DNA of 64,000 nucleotides from Schlesneria sp. DSM 10557 (GCF_041860085.1 NZ_CP124747.1:3348001-3412000); one strand, 5' to 3'; positions 36,872-49,500 are shown, counted from the first letter of the stretch. Program-made: numbers and translations. Notes: generated from the sequence alone by a model not told the origin.

Positions 36872-37741
36872 TTACCGGGCACTCGACCGGAGTCGGGCCG
36901 CCGTCAGCGTATTCTCAAGCAGCATGGCGATCGTCATCGGGCCGACTCCGCCGGGAACGGGCGTGATTGCGGAGGCGACTTCCGACACCGGTCCGAAGGC
37001 CACATCCCCTACCAGTTTGTCACCAACCCGGTTGATGCCGACGTCGATCACGACGGCCCCCGGCTTGACCATATCGGCCGTGACAAACTCCGGCTTTCCG
37101 ATCGCCGCGATCAGGACGTCGGCGGTACGAGTCAGCTCGGGCAGGTTTTTCGTGCGACTGTGGCAGATCGTGACCGTGGCATTCGCGGTCTCCCCTTTCT
37201 GAACGAGCATCATCGCCACAGGCTTACCGACAATCTCGCTTCGCCCCAGCACCACGACATGGGCCCCATCCAGCCGAGTCCCCGACTCCCTCAGCAGCAC
37301 CTGAACACCGTGCGGGGTACAGGGGAGAAATCGAGGACGCCCCTGAGCCAACCGCCCGACGTTCTCGGGGTGAAAGCAATCCACGTCCTTCGCAGCGGAC
37401 ACCGCGTCCAGTACGGTCGTTTCATGAATCTGATCAGGCAACGGCAACTGCACCAGAATGCCATGCACGGTCGAATCTTCATTCAGTCGATTAACCAGCG
37501 CCAGCAGTTCCGCCTGGGTCGTCGTCGCAGGGAGGCGGAAGACATCACTATCGATTCCGACCTTCGCACAAGCGTTTTCTTTATTTCGTACATAGACCTG
37601 GCTGGCAGGATCGTCGCCGACGAGGATGGCGGCCAGCTTCGGCGTGATGTGAGTCTTCTGGCGGAACTCGGCAACGTCTTGCGTCAATCGCTCACGGATC
37701 GCAGCAGCGATTGCCTTTCCGTCGATTAACTGAGCGGGCAT
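36872..37741 (-). CDS. folD: Bifunctional methylene-THF dehydrogenase / methenyl-THF cyclohydrolase
   Basis: The protein has 289 residues, the normal length. It makes 10-formyl-THF from 5,10-methylene-THF using NADP. The family landmarks are PKLAAILVGDDPASQVYVRNK with the catalytic Lys region, GILVQLPLPD, and the Rossmann VVLGRSEIVGKPVAMML. It begins MPAQLIDGKAIA. It is isolated from other folate genes. Confidence 0.96.
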   Translation of the reverse strand: MPAQLIDGKAIAAAIRERLTQDVAEFRQKTHITPKLAAILVGDDPASQVYVRNKENACAKVGIDSDVFRLPATTTQAELLALVNRLNEDSTVHGILVQLPLPDQIHETTVLDAVSAAKDVDCFHPENVGRLAQGRPRFLPCTPHGVQVLLRESGTRLDGAHVVVLGRSEIVGKPVAMMLVQKGETANATVTICHSRTKNLPELTRTADVLIAAIGKPEFVTADMVKPGAVVIDVGINRVGDKLVGDVAFGPVSEVASAITPVPGGVGPMTIAMLLENTLTAARLRSSAR

Positions 37742-37825
37742 TTGATGAACTTTCGTTTCAGGATTCTACCCCGAAAAGGGGTAGTTTATTTGAGAAGACC
37801 GTAAACAACCATTGGATTCCGAATC

Positions 37826-38725
37826 TCAGGGGGTCGCTCGTCGTTCGATGCGAGCACCCGTTCGTGCTTGTTGAACGGTCTGGGTCCACATCTGTTGAGA
37901 GAGCCGCTCCATGATAACAGGTCGGACATCCTCAAGACTGAAATCTCCCACCTGACGTTCTGTGACCTGGATCAGGTGCACGCCGACCGGTGAGACGATC
38001 GGTTCGCTGATCTCACCGATTTTGAGGGCGAACGCCGCATGCGAAACAGCCGCGGGAAGTTTTCCCTGCCAGCCGAACAGTCCCACGTCCCCTCCACGTG
38101 CGCGAGTCGGCGACTCCGAATACTTCATCGCTGCTTCCGCGAAGGTCAATTTCTTCGCCATCAGATCATTTCGGACTTCAGCCAGCACCTTCTTCTTCGC
38201 TTCCACCACGTCAGCCTCTGCAGGCATGGGCAGTTTCAACACGATCTGGTTGGCGCGAAGCTGAGTCCCATCCAGTTCCTGCTTATGCTGCTCGAAATAG
38301 TCTTTGACCTGTTCGGCAGTCACCGTCTTCCGGACATAGACCTGCCAGGCGAGCGGCAGCCCGAGCTCCGCTTTCAGTCGGCTGGACGAATAGCCCAGCT
38401 TCGCGAGGACAACGGCAGGATCTTCCCCTCCCTTGCGAATGTAGGCTTCCGCTTTCGAAATCTGAAACTGCACTTCCTCTTCGGGGGGCTCAATTTTTTG
38501 AGACGCCAGAAACTCACGAATGAGTTGTCGATCAATCAATCGCTCGATGACTTTGGGAGTTTCTTTACCGCGCTGGTCCGGCGCGACACCCTGCTGCGAC
38601 AGAGCGAAATCGACATCCCCTTGCGTAATCGACACTCCATTCACACTGGCGACGGTGGCAGGCGCATCGTCAGCAGCGGCCAAGGCCGTAAAACAGCACA
38701 ACCAGACCAGTCCTATGGCGGCCAT
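37826..38725 (-). CDS. Secreted peptidyl-prolyl isomerase (SurA/parvulin type)
   Basis: The protein has 299 residues from the ATG at 38725, which has GGGAGAG upstream and starts a compact signal peptide (MAAIGLVWLCCFTALAAADD). A SurA-N-like helical domain follows (NGVSITQGDVDFAL...IERLIDRQLIREFL). The parvulin domain contains LRANQIVLKLP, GGDVGLFGWQGKLP and EPIVSPVGVHLIQV. It should assist folding of exported proteins. It lies downstream of pilD on the same strand with a 78-base gap. Confidence 0.85.
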   Translation of the reverse strand: MAAIGLVWLCCFTALAAADDAPATVASVNGVSITQGDVDFALSQQGVAPDQRGKETPKVIERLIDRQLIREFLASQKIEPPEEEVQFQISKAEAYIRKGGEDPAVVLAKLGYSSSRLKAELGLPLAWQVYVRKTVTAEQVKDYFEQHKQELDGTQLRANQIVLKLPMPAEADVVEAKKKVLAEVRNDLMAKKLTFAEAAMKYSESPTRARGGDVGLFGWQGKLPAAVSHAAFALKIGEISEPIVSPVGVHLIQVTERQVGDFSLEDVRPVIMERLSQQMWTQTVQQARTGARIERRATP

Positions 38726-38803
38726 ATTCGAGACTCTCCCGGGCTTCAAAATCAGAACCGGGGACATGGTAGAGGATCGACCCGTTCTCTGAGAACAGCG
38801 CAA

Positions 38804-40078
38804 TTACCGCGTTCCCCGCCAACGGTCACTGTGCAATCGACTCTGCCCCGCTGCCACCCCCGGCCAGGGAGTATCACACCTTCGCTTGCTGTCAAAGAAC
38901 GAAAGCTGATCGGCCGATGTCCATTCTTCGATGATCAATGGTTCCTCGCGAAACCCAAGCTGCTGTTTGACAAATCGCGTCAACACCAGCAGCGGGGCGA
39001 ACAGCAAGCCCATCAGTAAAAAGACAATCGGTAGTAGCGGGCCGCGGCTGAAGAATGTCTCGAACTTCGAGAAGTAGTGATTCCAGCCGAGCACGACCAT
39101 CATGGCCGCAACACTCAAGTAAGGCCCGAACGGGATTTCTCGCGAGGACCGCAGCGTGAACGTGATTGAGGTGGCAATCAGGGCACACAGAGGTGCCACG
39201 AGGAAGAACACGATGAGAGACGCCTGCCAGCCCATGAAGCTGCCAATCATCGCCATCAGAATCACATCCCCGAACCCCATCGCTTCCCGCTGAAAGGCCC
39301 AGTGCCCCAGAATCCGCACGATCCAGACGGTTCCCCCACCCACAATCAGGCCGAGCACGCTCGAGAAGAGACCGTGCAGATGCGGATGGGCGTTGAAGAA
39401 CGGAATCTGCTCGGGCAGGTAAAGCATCCAGTGCAGCCACACGGGCAACACAGGCTGTAGTCCATTCAGCTCGTAAGCAGAGAAGAACCACGCGGGCCAC
39501 AGCGCGGGAGCCCCCAGAATTCCCGCACCGATGATCCCGGCAATGGTAGCAGGGACCGTCACCCCGTCGGGAATGATCATCAGGTCGAAATCGATGAATG
39601 TCGCCACCAGCAGTGCTTCTGCGAGAATCAGGAAGTAGACGTATTGCGCATTCACCAGCCAGACCTGCATCGGCTGGGTCAGCCCCGGCTGTGCCAGAGC
39701 GCCGAGCGGAGAATAGAGAGCACTCCATTCAATCCGCGCATTAAACCCTGCGGGAACGATCGCCAGATAAAGGACAACCCACAGCAGTCCGTTAAAGAGC
39801 TCGATCAACGCGTACCGCATTGAGATTGCATGTCGACAGAAACGACATCTCCCCCCCAGCCGCAACCAGCCGAGAATCGGGACATTATCGACGGCCAGAA
39901 TCCGCTTTTTGCAGTACGGACACGAAGAAGGAGGATGATTCAACCCAGTCAACTGATCCCACAGCCGTTCATGCTGCGGAATGCGATAGATGCAGACGTT
40001 GAGGAAGCTCCCCACCACCGCCCCGAAGATAAACAGCCAGCTCAGGACAATAATGAGCGGGATATCGCCGGGAATCAT
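38804..40078 (-). CDS. Prepilin peptidase (A24 family, PilD-like)
   Basis: The protein has 424 residues from the ATG at 40078, which overlaps the aroK stop as ATGA; a longer frame to 40180 is unlikely. An N-terminal domain with CPYC and CRFC pairs is the zinc-binding methyltransferase-side region. The membrane aspartyl protease residues appear as DFDLMIIPDG and GFGDVILMAM. At least eight hydrophobic segments are visible. It is longer than the usual 250-300 residues. It would process type IV prepilins and pseudopilins, including DUF1559-type substrates such as the one at 53059-54378. Confidence 0.88.
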   Translation of the reverse strand: MIPGDIPLIIVLSWLFIFGAVVGSFLNVCIYRIPQHERLWDQLTGLNHPPSSCPYCKKRILAVDNVPILGWLRLGGRCRFCRHAISMRYALIELFNGLLWVVLYLAIVPAGFNARIEWSALYSPLGALAQPGLTQPMQVWLVNAQYVYFLILAEALLVATFIDFDLMIIPDGVTVPATIAGIIGAGILGAPALWPAWFFSAYELNGLQPVLPVWLHWMLYLPEQIPFFNAHPHLHGLFSSVLGLIVGGGTVWIVRILGHWAFQREAMGFGDVILMAMIGSFMGWQASLIVFFLVAPLCALIATSITFTLRSSREIPFGPYLSVAAMMVVLGWNHYFSKFETFFSRGPLLPIVFLLMGLLFAPLLVLTRFVKQQLGFREEPLIIEEWTSADQLSFFDSKRRCDTPWPGVAAGQSRLHSDRWRGTR

Positions 40079-40614
40079 GTGGTCGCCTGCTGTCGGAATT
40101 CTGGAGGAAGTTGGGTCAGGATTCGCTGAACGAGACCTTCGATCGAAGTCCCTTCCGACATGACGGTCACTGTTGCGCACGACTGGTACAACGGTTCCCG
40201 CTGGGAGACAAGAGCTCGAATCTCTTCGACCCCTCCCATCGCTGTCAGATTTGGTCGGTGATTGGACGGCGAGCCATTCCGCAGGATGCGCCGAGCGATC
40301 GTCGCGACGCTCGCCTGAAGCCAGACGACCGGCCCGGCATTTCGCATGTCCTGTCGCGTCGCTTCATTCAGGATGGCCCCCCCACCGGCGGCAATCACCA
40401 GACGATCCCGTTTCAGTAACTGAACCAGGACTTCACGCTCAAGCCGCCGGAACTCGGGCTCACCATCCGTCGCGAAGATCTCGCGAATCGACCGGCCCGT
40501 CGTATTTTCGAGTTCAACATCGGCATCCACCCAGTCAAAACCGAGTTTCGCGGCCAGACGCGGAGCGACGGTGCTTTTTCCTGTGCCACGATAACCGATG
40601 AGAGTGATAAGCAT
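40075..40614 (-). CDS. aroK: Shikimate kinase
   Basis: The protein has 179 residues. The P-loop GYRGTGKST is at residues 7-15, and DADVELENTTG and the shikimate-binding GGGAILNE are in the expected places. It phosphorylates shikimate in the aromatic amino acid pathway. Its TGA overlaps the pilD start codon, which suggests translational coupling of two unrelated functions. Confidence 0.95.
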   Translation of the reverse strand: MLITLIGYRGTGKSTVAPRLAAKLGFDWVDADVELENTTGRSIREIFATDGEPEFRRLEREVLVQLLKRDRLVIAAGGGAILNEATRQDMRNAGPVVWLQASVATIARRILRNGSPSNHRPNLTAMGGVEEIRALVSQREPLYQSCATVTVMSEGTSIEGLVQRILTQLPPEFRQQATT

Positions 40615-40673
40615 TTCTGCAGGGGGTCAATCACGAAAAACAGTCGACGTAAAGGGCTGCCACAGACCACACT

Positions 40674-40886
40674 CTAACAATTCCTGAGGGCGATTTGAAA
40701 CGCGTCGACGGGACCTTTCGCGAGTCGTTCGTCCTGGTCGAAGCTGAGCACGACGGGCCGCCGCAGCCCCTGCTGAAAAAACAAAAGCACCCCGTCAGAT
40801 CTCATCAGAAAGACCGGACGAGGTGCCATATCTACGTCGTAATCACCGAAGATGCTGGACGCAAACCGCTGAAAACGGGCTGACAA
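40674..40886 (-). CDS. Small unknown protein
   Basis: A 70-residue frame lies 24 bases after the hydrolase gene on the same strand. It contains MAPRPVFLMRSDGVLLFFQQGLRRPVVLSFD, which looks like two short beta strands. No family is recognised and it could be spurious. Confidence 0.4.
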   Translation of the reverse strand: MSARFQRFASSIFGDYDVDMAPRPVFLMRSDGVLLFFQQGLRRPVVLSFDQDERLAKGPVDAFQIALRNC

Positions 40887-40910
40887 CCGCTATTAGCGAC
40901 TGGCCGGACG

Positions 40911-41768
40911 TCAGGTCACGGACGAACAGACGTCATCCATCAGCCAGTGATTGATGTCACTCAGCATCTTGACGGTGGGAGCCGTGCCGTAGTCCTGGTA
41001 AAAGCGGGTGCCGATCCGCACACCAGAAGCATTCAGCAGGCGTCCTGCGGCGATCAGGCCACGGGCATTGCCGGATCGGGCATTCGTCGTTGCGGCAAGC
41101 AGAACCCGCTTATCACGCAGTTCATGAGCCTGTCGCTGCGAGAAGGGGACGAGTGGCAGCGATCCGTAGAAACAGGCCGCCCCGCCAAACCATTCCGGCT
41201 TGTGCAGCAGCAGTTCCATCGCCGCTGAGGCGCCGCTCCCAAAGCCAGCCAGATAGATTCGCTCGCTGTGGATGTGACGTTCCCGACGCAGAGACAACAC
41301 GAGTGACTCGACATCGTCGATCAGTTCCCGGACAGCCTCATCCGTCGTTGACCAGCGGTATCCGTCACCCGATCGAACATCCCCACGCAGGGCCAGACCG
41401 ATGTAGTTCCGCTCACTGATGTTCGGCATCACCGAGGCCAGCTCTTCCTCAGACGAGCCGTCGCCATGGAACCAGACGACGAGCGGATAGGCGTACCGCG
41501 CCTCGTAGTGTTCCGGCAGATGAACCGAGTGGGGACGATCCGATTTCGGACGTGGCAGAAACGGGCTCGATTCGCCGGCATGCAGCGTCTCGATCAGTTC
41601 GATGATCTCGCTGTGCGTGGGAAGCTGATCCTCATCGAACGTTCCGTCCAGGACAGAATCTTCAACGGGGGGCGTCAAATCATGGAACCTGCGGCCCCAC
41701 GGCGTCGGATCGAGACGATCAGAGTCTCCGGACTCCCAATCGAAGTTGAAAAAGGAGCGTTCGGTCAT
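40911..41768 (-). CDS. Alpha/beta hydrolase (esterase/phospholipase-like)
   Basis: The protein has 285 residues. It has the strand-turn YPLVVWFHGDGSSEEEL near the oxyanion hole, the nucleophile elbow GFGSGASA, and a C-terminal INHWLMDD carrying the probable catalytic His. Its start overlaps the amidase stop as ATGA. No signal peptide is visible. The PHB-depolymerase/carboxylesterase group is the nearest resemblance. The substrate is unknown. Confidence 0.72.
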   Translation of the reverse strand: MTERSFFNFDWESGDSDRLDPTPWGRRFHDLTPPVEDSVLDGTFDEDQLPTHSEIIELIETLHAGESSPFLPRPKSDRPHSVHLPEHYEARYAYPLVVWFHGDGSSEEELASVMPNISERNYIGLALRGDVRSGDGYRWSTTDEAVRELIDDVESLVLSLRRERHIHSERIYLAGFGSGASAAMELLLHKPEWFGGAACFYGSLPLVPFSQRQAHELRDKRVLLAATTNARSGNARGLIAAGRLLNASGVRIGTRFYQDYGTAPTVKMLSDINHWLMDDVCSSVT

Positions 41769-42640
41769 TTCCGCAGTTCTCCTGGGGACACTTTCAGTCC
41801 GACCGGGTCGAGTTTTGTAATGATTTGTCGAGAGACTGTCCGGATGGGGATCGAGGGTCGAGGCGAATCCTGCAGACTGACTTCTTCGCCAGTGAACGCA
41901 ATGCTGTCACGAACGTCGCTCATGGGAAAATACTTCCCCGGGCATTCCGTCGCTTTCACATCGCTATGCCCCACAATCTTGTTTCCTACGATGCGGTAGT
42001 CTCTTTTCAGGATTCCCACCAGCTTTTTGACCGCAGCTACCTGGGCTTTTGTCGGTGGTGATTCTTCGAAATTTCCAATCAGAACGATGCCAATCCCAAG
42101 CTGGTTATAATCCGCCACTCCGGCATGGGCACCCTGCATTTGCTGTCTCCAGCGAAATGTGGGCTCGATTTCTCCGTCGCCCATCCCCTTACCGTTGCCA
42201 ATGACAAAGTGGTAACCGACGCCCAGCCATTGTTTGCCATTCTTGTCTTTGCGCTTCAGATGCTCTTCGTGAATACTTTCCACACTTCCGCTTTCGGCAG
42301 CCGTGTGATGCAGAACGATGTAACTCCAGTCGCGTGATTCGATGTCCGGCTTCCAGGGGTTCTTCTTCGTGATCGGGTCGATCGGATGCATTGTGGGAGG
42401 ACTGAATGACTCCACGGGTGGCGTCTGAATCGGGTTTGGACGCATCGAGGATGGAATCGAAGCGGTTGGCGGGACAACAGTCGATTGATAACAGCCCGTC
42501 CCTCCGACACTACAAACAATCAGACACGTCGCCACCAGAGACTTCACAACCAGCCATGCTGTCCCGCTCGTGCACCAGGGAGTCCCTTCGACACGTCGAG
42601 CCTCTCGTTCATTCAGCGCGTGCTTCTTGCTGCGGTTCAT
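41765..42640 (-). CDS. N-acetylmuramoyl-L-alanine amidase, lipoprotein
   Basis: The protein has 291 residues from MNRSKKH (ATG 42640, with a GGATGGGG stretch upstream). A signal sequence ends in a lipobox-like GGTGC. The Amidase_2 domain has WSYIVLHHTAAESG with a zinc His, the AHAGVADYNQLGIGIVL strand with a second, and HSDVKATECPGKYFP with the last ligands. It would cut the amide between muramic acid and the stem peptide in peptidoglycan. Its stop overlaps the hydrolase start, so the two are co-translated. Confidence 0.86.
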   Translation of the reverse strand: MNRSKKHALNEREARRVEGTPWCTSGTAWLVVKSLVATCLIVCSVGGTGCYQSTVVPPTASIPSSMRPNPIQTPPVESFSPPTMHPIDPITKKNPWKPDIESRDWSYIVLHHTAAESGSVESIHEEHLKRKDKNGKQWLGVGYHFVIGNGKGMGDGEIEPTFRWRQQMQGAHAGVADYNQLGIGIVLIGNFEESPPTKAQVAAVKKLVGILKRDYRIVGNKIVGHSDVKATECPGKYFPMSDVRDSIAFTGEEVSLQDSPRPSIPIRTVSRQIITKLDPVGLKVSPGELRK

Positions 42641-43252
42641 GCCCCATCCATTGGGTAGTATCAACTCGCTCGACCGGGGTGTTCCAAGCGGTCAGGACTG
42701 TAGTTTTCTCGTGAAATCATGTCAACGTAGAGTGTTTTGCGGACAGGGCTTCAGACCATCGGAGACAGGGCGAGACCGTTAAAGCTGGTCGGATTTGCCG
42801 GCTTTTCACGCACTTTTGAGGGCCGGTAACTTCTCGCAGCCCACCTGAATCACCTAATTGTCACGCTAGACGCGAAATTCATCGGTTTTGGGCCGCGCAC
42901 GCGAATCCCCTCAAGTTGAGCGAGAAACCAGCCTGCCTCTCACCCCCTGAGGGCCCCCTGGTCCGCGTCCTCTTTGACGGAAATCGGGTGACAATAAAGA
43001 GTGATTCGGGAGGGCGATTTCCTATTGACGCTGACTCCGGTTACAGGTCTGCTAGTATCTGAAAACTGCGAGTCCCTAAAGAGAACCTGCTCGCACGATC
43101 CACTCGACCACGCCGAACCGATTGAAGCGATTTGATTCGAACGCCCCGTCTCGAAGCGGATCGCTTCTTGAACGGCTGGTTAAGTCCCGATAAGATCCGT
43201 CCGGGCGTCAGTTATCCATTAATCCACCCTCTATCGAAAAAGTTGCGAGGAT
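42641..43252. other. 612-base gap, promoter region only
   Basis: The gap lies between divergent genes. It contains AT-poor sequence with no credible frame and no strong hairpin. A TTGACG at about 43025 and TAGTAT near 43053 are too far apart for a standard promoter, so none is called. Confidence 0.45.
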
Positions 43253-44608
43253 ATGTCGAAAGCGACGGACATCCGCATTAAGAGTGCCGCTTGCGCCGTT
43301 GAAACCATCCCGTTCCGGGCACCGCTGAAATTTGGCGGTCGCGTCATCGAAAAAACACTTCAGCTGAATGTCGATGTTGAAGTCGAGTCGCGTGATGGAA
43401 AGCGCCACTCCAGCGGTTTCGGTAGCATGCCCCTGGGTAATGTCTGGTCATGGCCGTCTGACAAAGTGACGCCCGATCAGAGCGAAGCACTGATGCTGCG
43501 ATTCGCAGAGGAAGTGGTCGAACTCGCAGGAAACTGCACGGAATATGGCCACCCGATCGACCTGGTCTATCATCTGTCTGGTGAATATGACCATCTCGCA
43601 AAGCGCCTGGCTCAGCAAATGAAGCTGGCCGAGCCGATGCCCGAACTGGCCCAGCTTGTGGCAGCCAGTCCGTTCGATGCCGCACTGCATGACGCTTATG
43701 GTCAAATCCATAATCGCAATAGCTTCGACACACTGACGTCGAAATTCATGAACTATGATCTGGCTTACTATCTGGATGCCACCTTCAAAGGGGAATATCT
43801 CGATAAGTACACGCTGCGTGAACCCAAAGAGCGCATGCCGCTGTATCACCTTGTCGGAGCCCTCGATCCGCTGACCGACGCGGAAGTCACAAAGAAGATT
43901 GGTGACGGTCTGCCTGAAACGCTTGAACAGTGGATCGCCTACAACGGCTTGACCCACCTCAAGATCAAGCTGGCAGGTGATAACTTCGACTGGGACGTCG
44001 CCCGCACGCTCGCCGTCAATGCCTGTGCCGAACAAGCCCAGGCGAAACGGGGCTGCACGCAATGGTTCTACTCGGTCGACTTCAATGAGAAGTGTCAGAA
44101 TGCGGCCTACGTCGTCGATTTCCTGAACAAGGTGAAATCCGAAGCGCCAGCCGCCTTCGACCGGATCCAGTACGTTGAACAGCCCACACACCGGGACTTG
44201 CGTGCCAATCCCGACAACAAGATGCATGAAGCGGCCAAGCTCAAGCCGATCGTCATCGATGAATCGCTCGTCGATTACGACAGCCTGCTGCTGGCTCGCG
44301 AGCAAGGCTATACCGGCGCCGCCCTCAAGGCCTGTAAAGGACAGACCGAAACACTGCTGCTGAGCGCCGCCGCTCAGAAGTTTGACATGTTCCTGTGTGT
44401 CCAGGATCTGACCTGTCCCGGGTACTCATTCCTGCATTCCGCCAGCATCGCAGCACACCTTCCCGGCATCGCTGCGATCGAAGGAAATGCCCGACAGTAC
44501 TGCCCGGCCGGAAACAAACCCTGGGCCAAGCGATTCCCGACCATGTTCGAAATCACGGACGGGACAGTCGGTACCGGCGTCCTCAATGGAGTAGGGTTGG
44601 GGATCTAA
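43253..44608 (+). CDS. Enolase-superfamily enzyme (mandelate racemase-like)
   Basis: The protein has 451 residues. The N-terminal capping domain starts IRIKSAACAVETIPFRAPLKFGG. The barrel has the Lys motif LKIKLAGD, metal ligands in the order Asp (FYSVDFNEK), Glu (QYVEQPT), Asp (IVIDESLVD), and a late Lys in GAALKACKGQTE. These place it among muconate-lactonising/mandelate-racemase-type enzymes. A sugar-acid dehydratase, epimerase or o-succinylbenzoate-type role is possible. It is longer than most of the subgroup and no pathway neighbours help. Confidence 0.8.
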   Translation: MSKATDIRIKSAACAVETIPFRAPLKFGGRVIEKTLQLNVDVEVESRDGKRHSSGFGSMPLGNVWSWPSDKVTPDQSEALMLRFAEEVVELAGNCTEYGHPIDLVYHLSGEYDHLAKRLAQQMKLAEPMPELAQLVAASPFDAALHDAYGQIHNRNSFDTLTSKFMNYDLAYYLDATFKGEYLDKYTLREPKERMPLYHLVGALDPLTDAEVTKKIGDGLPETLEQWIAYNGLTHLKIKLAGDNFDWDVARTLAVNACAEQAQAKRGCTQWFYSVDFNEKCQNAAYVVDFLNKVKSEAPAAFDRIQYVEQPTHRDLRANPDNKMHEAAKLKPIVIDESLVDYDSLLLAREQGYTGAALKACKGQTETLLLSAAAQKFDMFLCVQDLTCPGYSFLHSASIAAHLPGIAAIEGNARQYCPAGNKPWAKRFPTMFEITDGTVGTGVLNGVGLGI

Positions 44609-44702
44609 CCTCAACACTCAACCCCTGAAGGCACCTGCAACCCCGTCCGTGCTAGCGGGATTCACATCCCGTCGGCCTCGCCCCCTGGATCAAACGAACA
44701 AG

Positions 44703-44738
44703 AAAGCCCCCCGACGAATCACTCGCCGGGGGGCTTTT
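44703..44738. terminator. Terminator between the enolase-like gene and purA
   Basis: AAAGCCCCCCG and CGGGGGGCTTT make an 11-bp stem followed by TTTT on the + strand. The genes on both sides converge. Confidence 0.87.
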
Positions 44739-44814
44739 ATTCAATCACGGTCGCCGAGAGAGATGATCAGCTCACTCGCCACCTCCATGTGCAGGCGTTA
44801 GACCGCAAGCGGCA

Positions 44815-46553
<1,739 letters not shown>

Positions 46554-49500
46554 TTACTCTTGCGCTCCCCCGGCCGACGACTCGTCCACTGTCCTGAGAA
46601 GTTCAATCCGATCAAAGAAAGCGGGCCCTCCAATTGCCGTGGGCGCAATTCCAGTGAGGGTAAAATCACCGAAGTCCTGCCACAAATCGCGCGTGATGAC
46701 GACCCAGTCACCGGGAGGACGGGGTGCCAGTCCCACCGCCTGCCATGCGGTCAGATTCTTTCCCGCGAAGTACCTGCGCAGCGGCTCCTCAGCCGGGGGC
46801 CACAGCCCCTCATCGGCCAGTTCCAGCATGACCCCCGAGGCCTGAGGGGATTTCCAGGCAAACCGCAGATAACGATATTCCCCCACCACGGGCTTCTCGC
46901 GAATTCGAAACTCCCAACCTTTGATCCGGGCTGAATACCGCTGCGGAGGGGTAATTCTGAGGCACGATTCGCCGGCGAATTTCTCGGTCGTCACGAACTC
47001 GGCCGTCCCCTCCCCTTCTGACAGCGACATCGCCATGCTCGGGTTGTCATCGAGTAGCACCACACGCTGCTGAGGTTGCCTCAACCACGCGATCGCGTCC
47101 GCCACATCCTTTGGCTTCAGCGACTTAACGAGGTCCTCTGGCATCAGCGAAATCGACGAGACCCGTAGTTCATCGATCTCGTTCCGCAGGATAACCTGCT
47201 GCTTTCCCTCAGGTTGCTTCAAAGTCACGCTGGTCGGGGATTCGGACCCCAGTAGCCCCGTGAACACCTGCCCGGAGTTCGTCGAGATTGTGTACGTCAT
47301 ATAACCGGGTGAAATCGTTTCGCTCGGGGAGAGAATGTCCTTGATGATGGTCTCTTCCGCCCGCTGAAATTCAGAACTCAAGTCGGGCCCGACAGCAAAA
47401 CCGACACCATGCGCCTGATGGCATTTGCCGCACACGTCCCGAAAAACCTGATGCCCATGAACCGGATCACGGGTTTCCTGCAGCGCTGCGGTGAAACGAG
47501 GATACGCTTCGAGCGCGGCCGAATTCGTTACCGTCAACAGCTTTCCGGCACGTTGACGGACGGCGTCGTCTTTATCGTCCAGCAGGACCGCCCGATGGAC
47601 GGCCGACACCAGCGATGCCGGCACGATTTTCTGCTCAATCGCGTCCAGCAGGACAGGGATGCGGTCTCGTCGAGAGAAGACCGCGCCCAGGATCGCTTCA
47701 CTCACTCGAGGCGTTGCGGACGGCAGTGCATTCACCAAAGTCTGTGCGATGGAATCCTCATTTTCTGATGCAAGCTCACCGATCGCGGCCAGCCGATGGT
47801 CCACGTTCAAGGTTACGTCCTGCGTCTGTTCCTGCAAGCGGGCCAGGCGTGCGGAACGTTCTTCCTCGGTTTCGAGCTTCATCAGGCGGACAAGTTCTTT
47901 CGCCAGCGATTGGACTTCGAGGTTATCGCTTCCGGTGAGCGACTTAGCCTCGTTCCGTGCTTCGCTCGTCAGCGTCAGATCGGTGGCAATCTCAAAACTG
48001 GACCGGATTCCGCGAAGGGCCACAACCTGCACGTCCGGATTCTCAAGACGGCAGATCCGCGTGAGCGATTGACTCAGCTCCTGTTCGTTCCGCCGTGCCC
48101 CAATTGCAAAGCAAAGTGGTTTCAGGAAGCCGCGTGCCTCGCCCAGAGTCTCGGGATGGTCGAGCAGTACCGTCAGAAACTCCCCTCCTCGATTGGCCAG
48201 CGAACTGAGAATTGCGGTCGAAACCCATGGGTCACTTCCCTGTTGCCGCGCCAATTTGGCGAGGACTGGCAACACACGCGCATCCGGGCTGACGCCCAGC
48301 GACAAAGCCAGTTGCAATTGAACATATCCCTCGGGGTCCTCCGCCAGTTCCAGCGCCCGATTGAATAGTGCAGGTGAGTCTGCAAATCGACTCTCCGCAA
48401 GCTGAAGCACTTGTCGCCGCACACCCCCGTCCGGATGGGACAGCAGCGTTTCGAGCAATTCAGGGGAAAGTTCCTCAAGACCATCCAGGGTATGAATGGC
48501 GTTGATCACCGCCGCAGGTTGGTGGCTCTCGCGCGCCAGTCGAACCAGAGCGGGTGCAGCCAGCCTCTCCTTTCGCTCAATCAACAATCGTCGAGCGGTT
48601 TCACGTCTCCAGAACAATTCCGAGCCCACTTCTGCGGCAAGCTCTTCCGGAGTCATTCGGCTCATGTCGGCCGACGGGACCGGGTGCGTCTGGTCAGAGG
48701 TGATTTTCCAGATTCGTCCATGATCCTTCCCATTCGTCACACCATACTGCTGTTGCAGATACCGAGGAATGGCCGAGTAATCCTCGATAATTTCGCGATA
48801 GAAGTCCGTCACCCAGACACTTCCGTCAGGTCCGTGCGACAGTGCAATCGGATGGAACCAGGAATCAACCGTCGTGAGGAATTCCGACGATTCCTCGCCC
48901 GGGGCGCGGTTCAATGTCAGTTTCAGACCGTCCCGTTCCACCACAGATCGGTGGATCAAATTCTGCGCCGGTTCACACGCCAGCAAGTGGCCCTTCAGTC
49001 CGGGCAACACGGAATCCTGGTAGACCAGCGGACCGCAACACGAGGTGAAGTAGCCATTCGGTGCGGACTCGGCAATTCCGTAGCCGTCCGTATAGAACTT
49101 CGAGAAACCTGGGTCATCCGCTCGTTTGGTTCTCCAGGGGTGGGCTTTGCTGGTCGGATACACCCGACGATCGGGAAAGACTTGCATCGAAAGCGATGGC
49201 GTCACGACATACGGATTACGTGCGAGAGAATGCCACGGAAGTGGTACGACAAAGTGCGCAGGCCAGCCGATAGAACTGATAAAGCGGTCTCCCCCTTCGG
49301 TGAAGGTGTGCCCCAAACCGCCGACCGCCCCACTGACCGGCTCGATCGCGGAACCGTCAGCCTTGATGCGGAAATCCGTGTCAGGAAGCGGAACGGGCGC
49401 CGGCAGATGCGGGCCGGTAATCGTGGCGTCCCGGTGCGGACGACCCACGTAGATCCAGTCGTCCAATCCCCATTGCGGATTCCCCATGCGACGGTCCAGA

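Noticed and set aside
43024..43060. A sigma-70 promoter before the enolase-like gene
   Set aside because: TTGACG and TAGTAT are 22 bases apart, too far for standard spacing.
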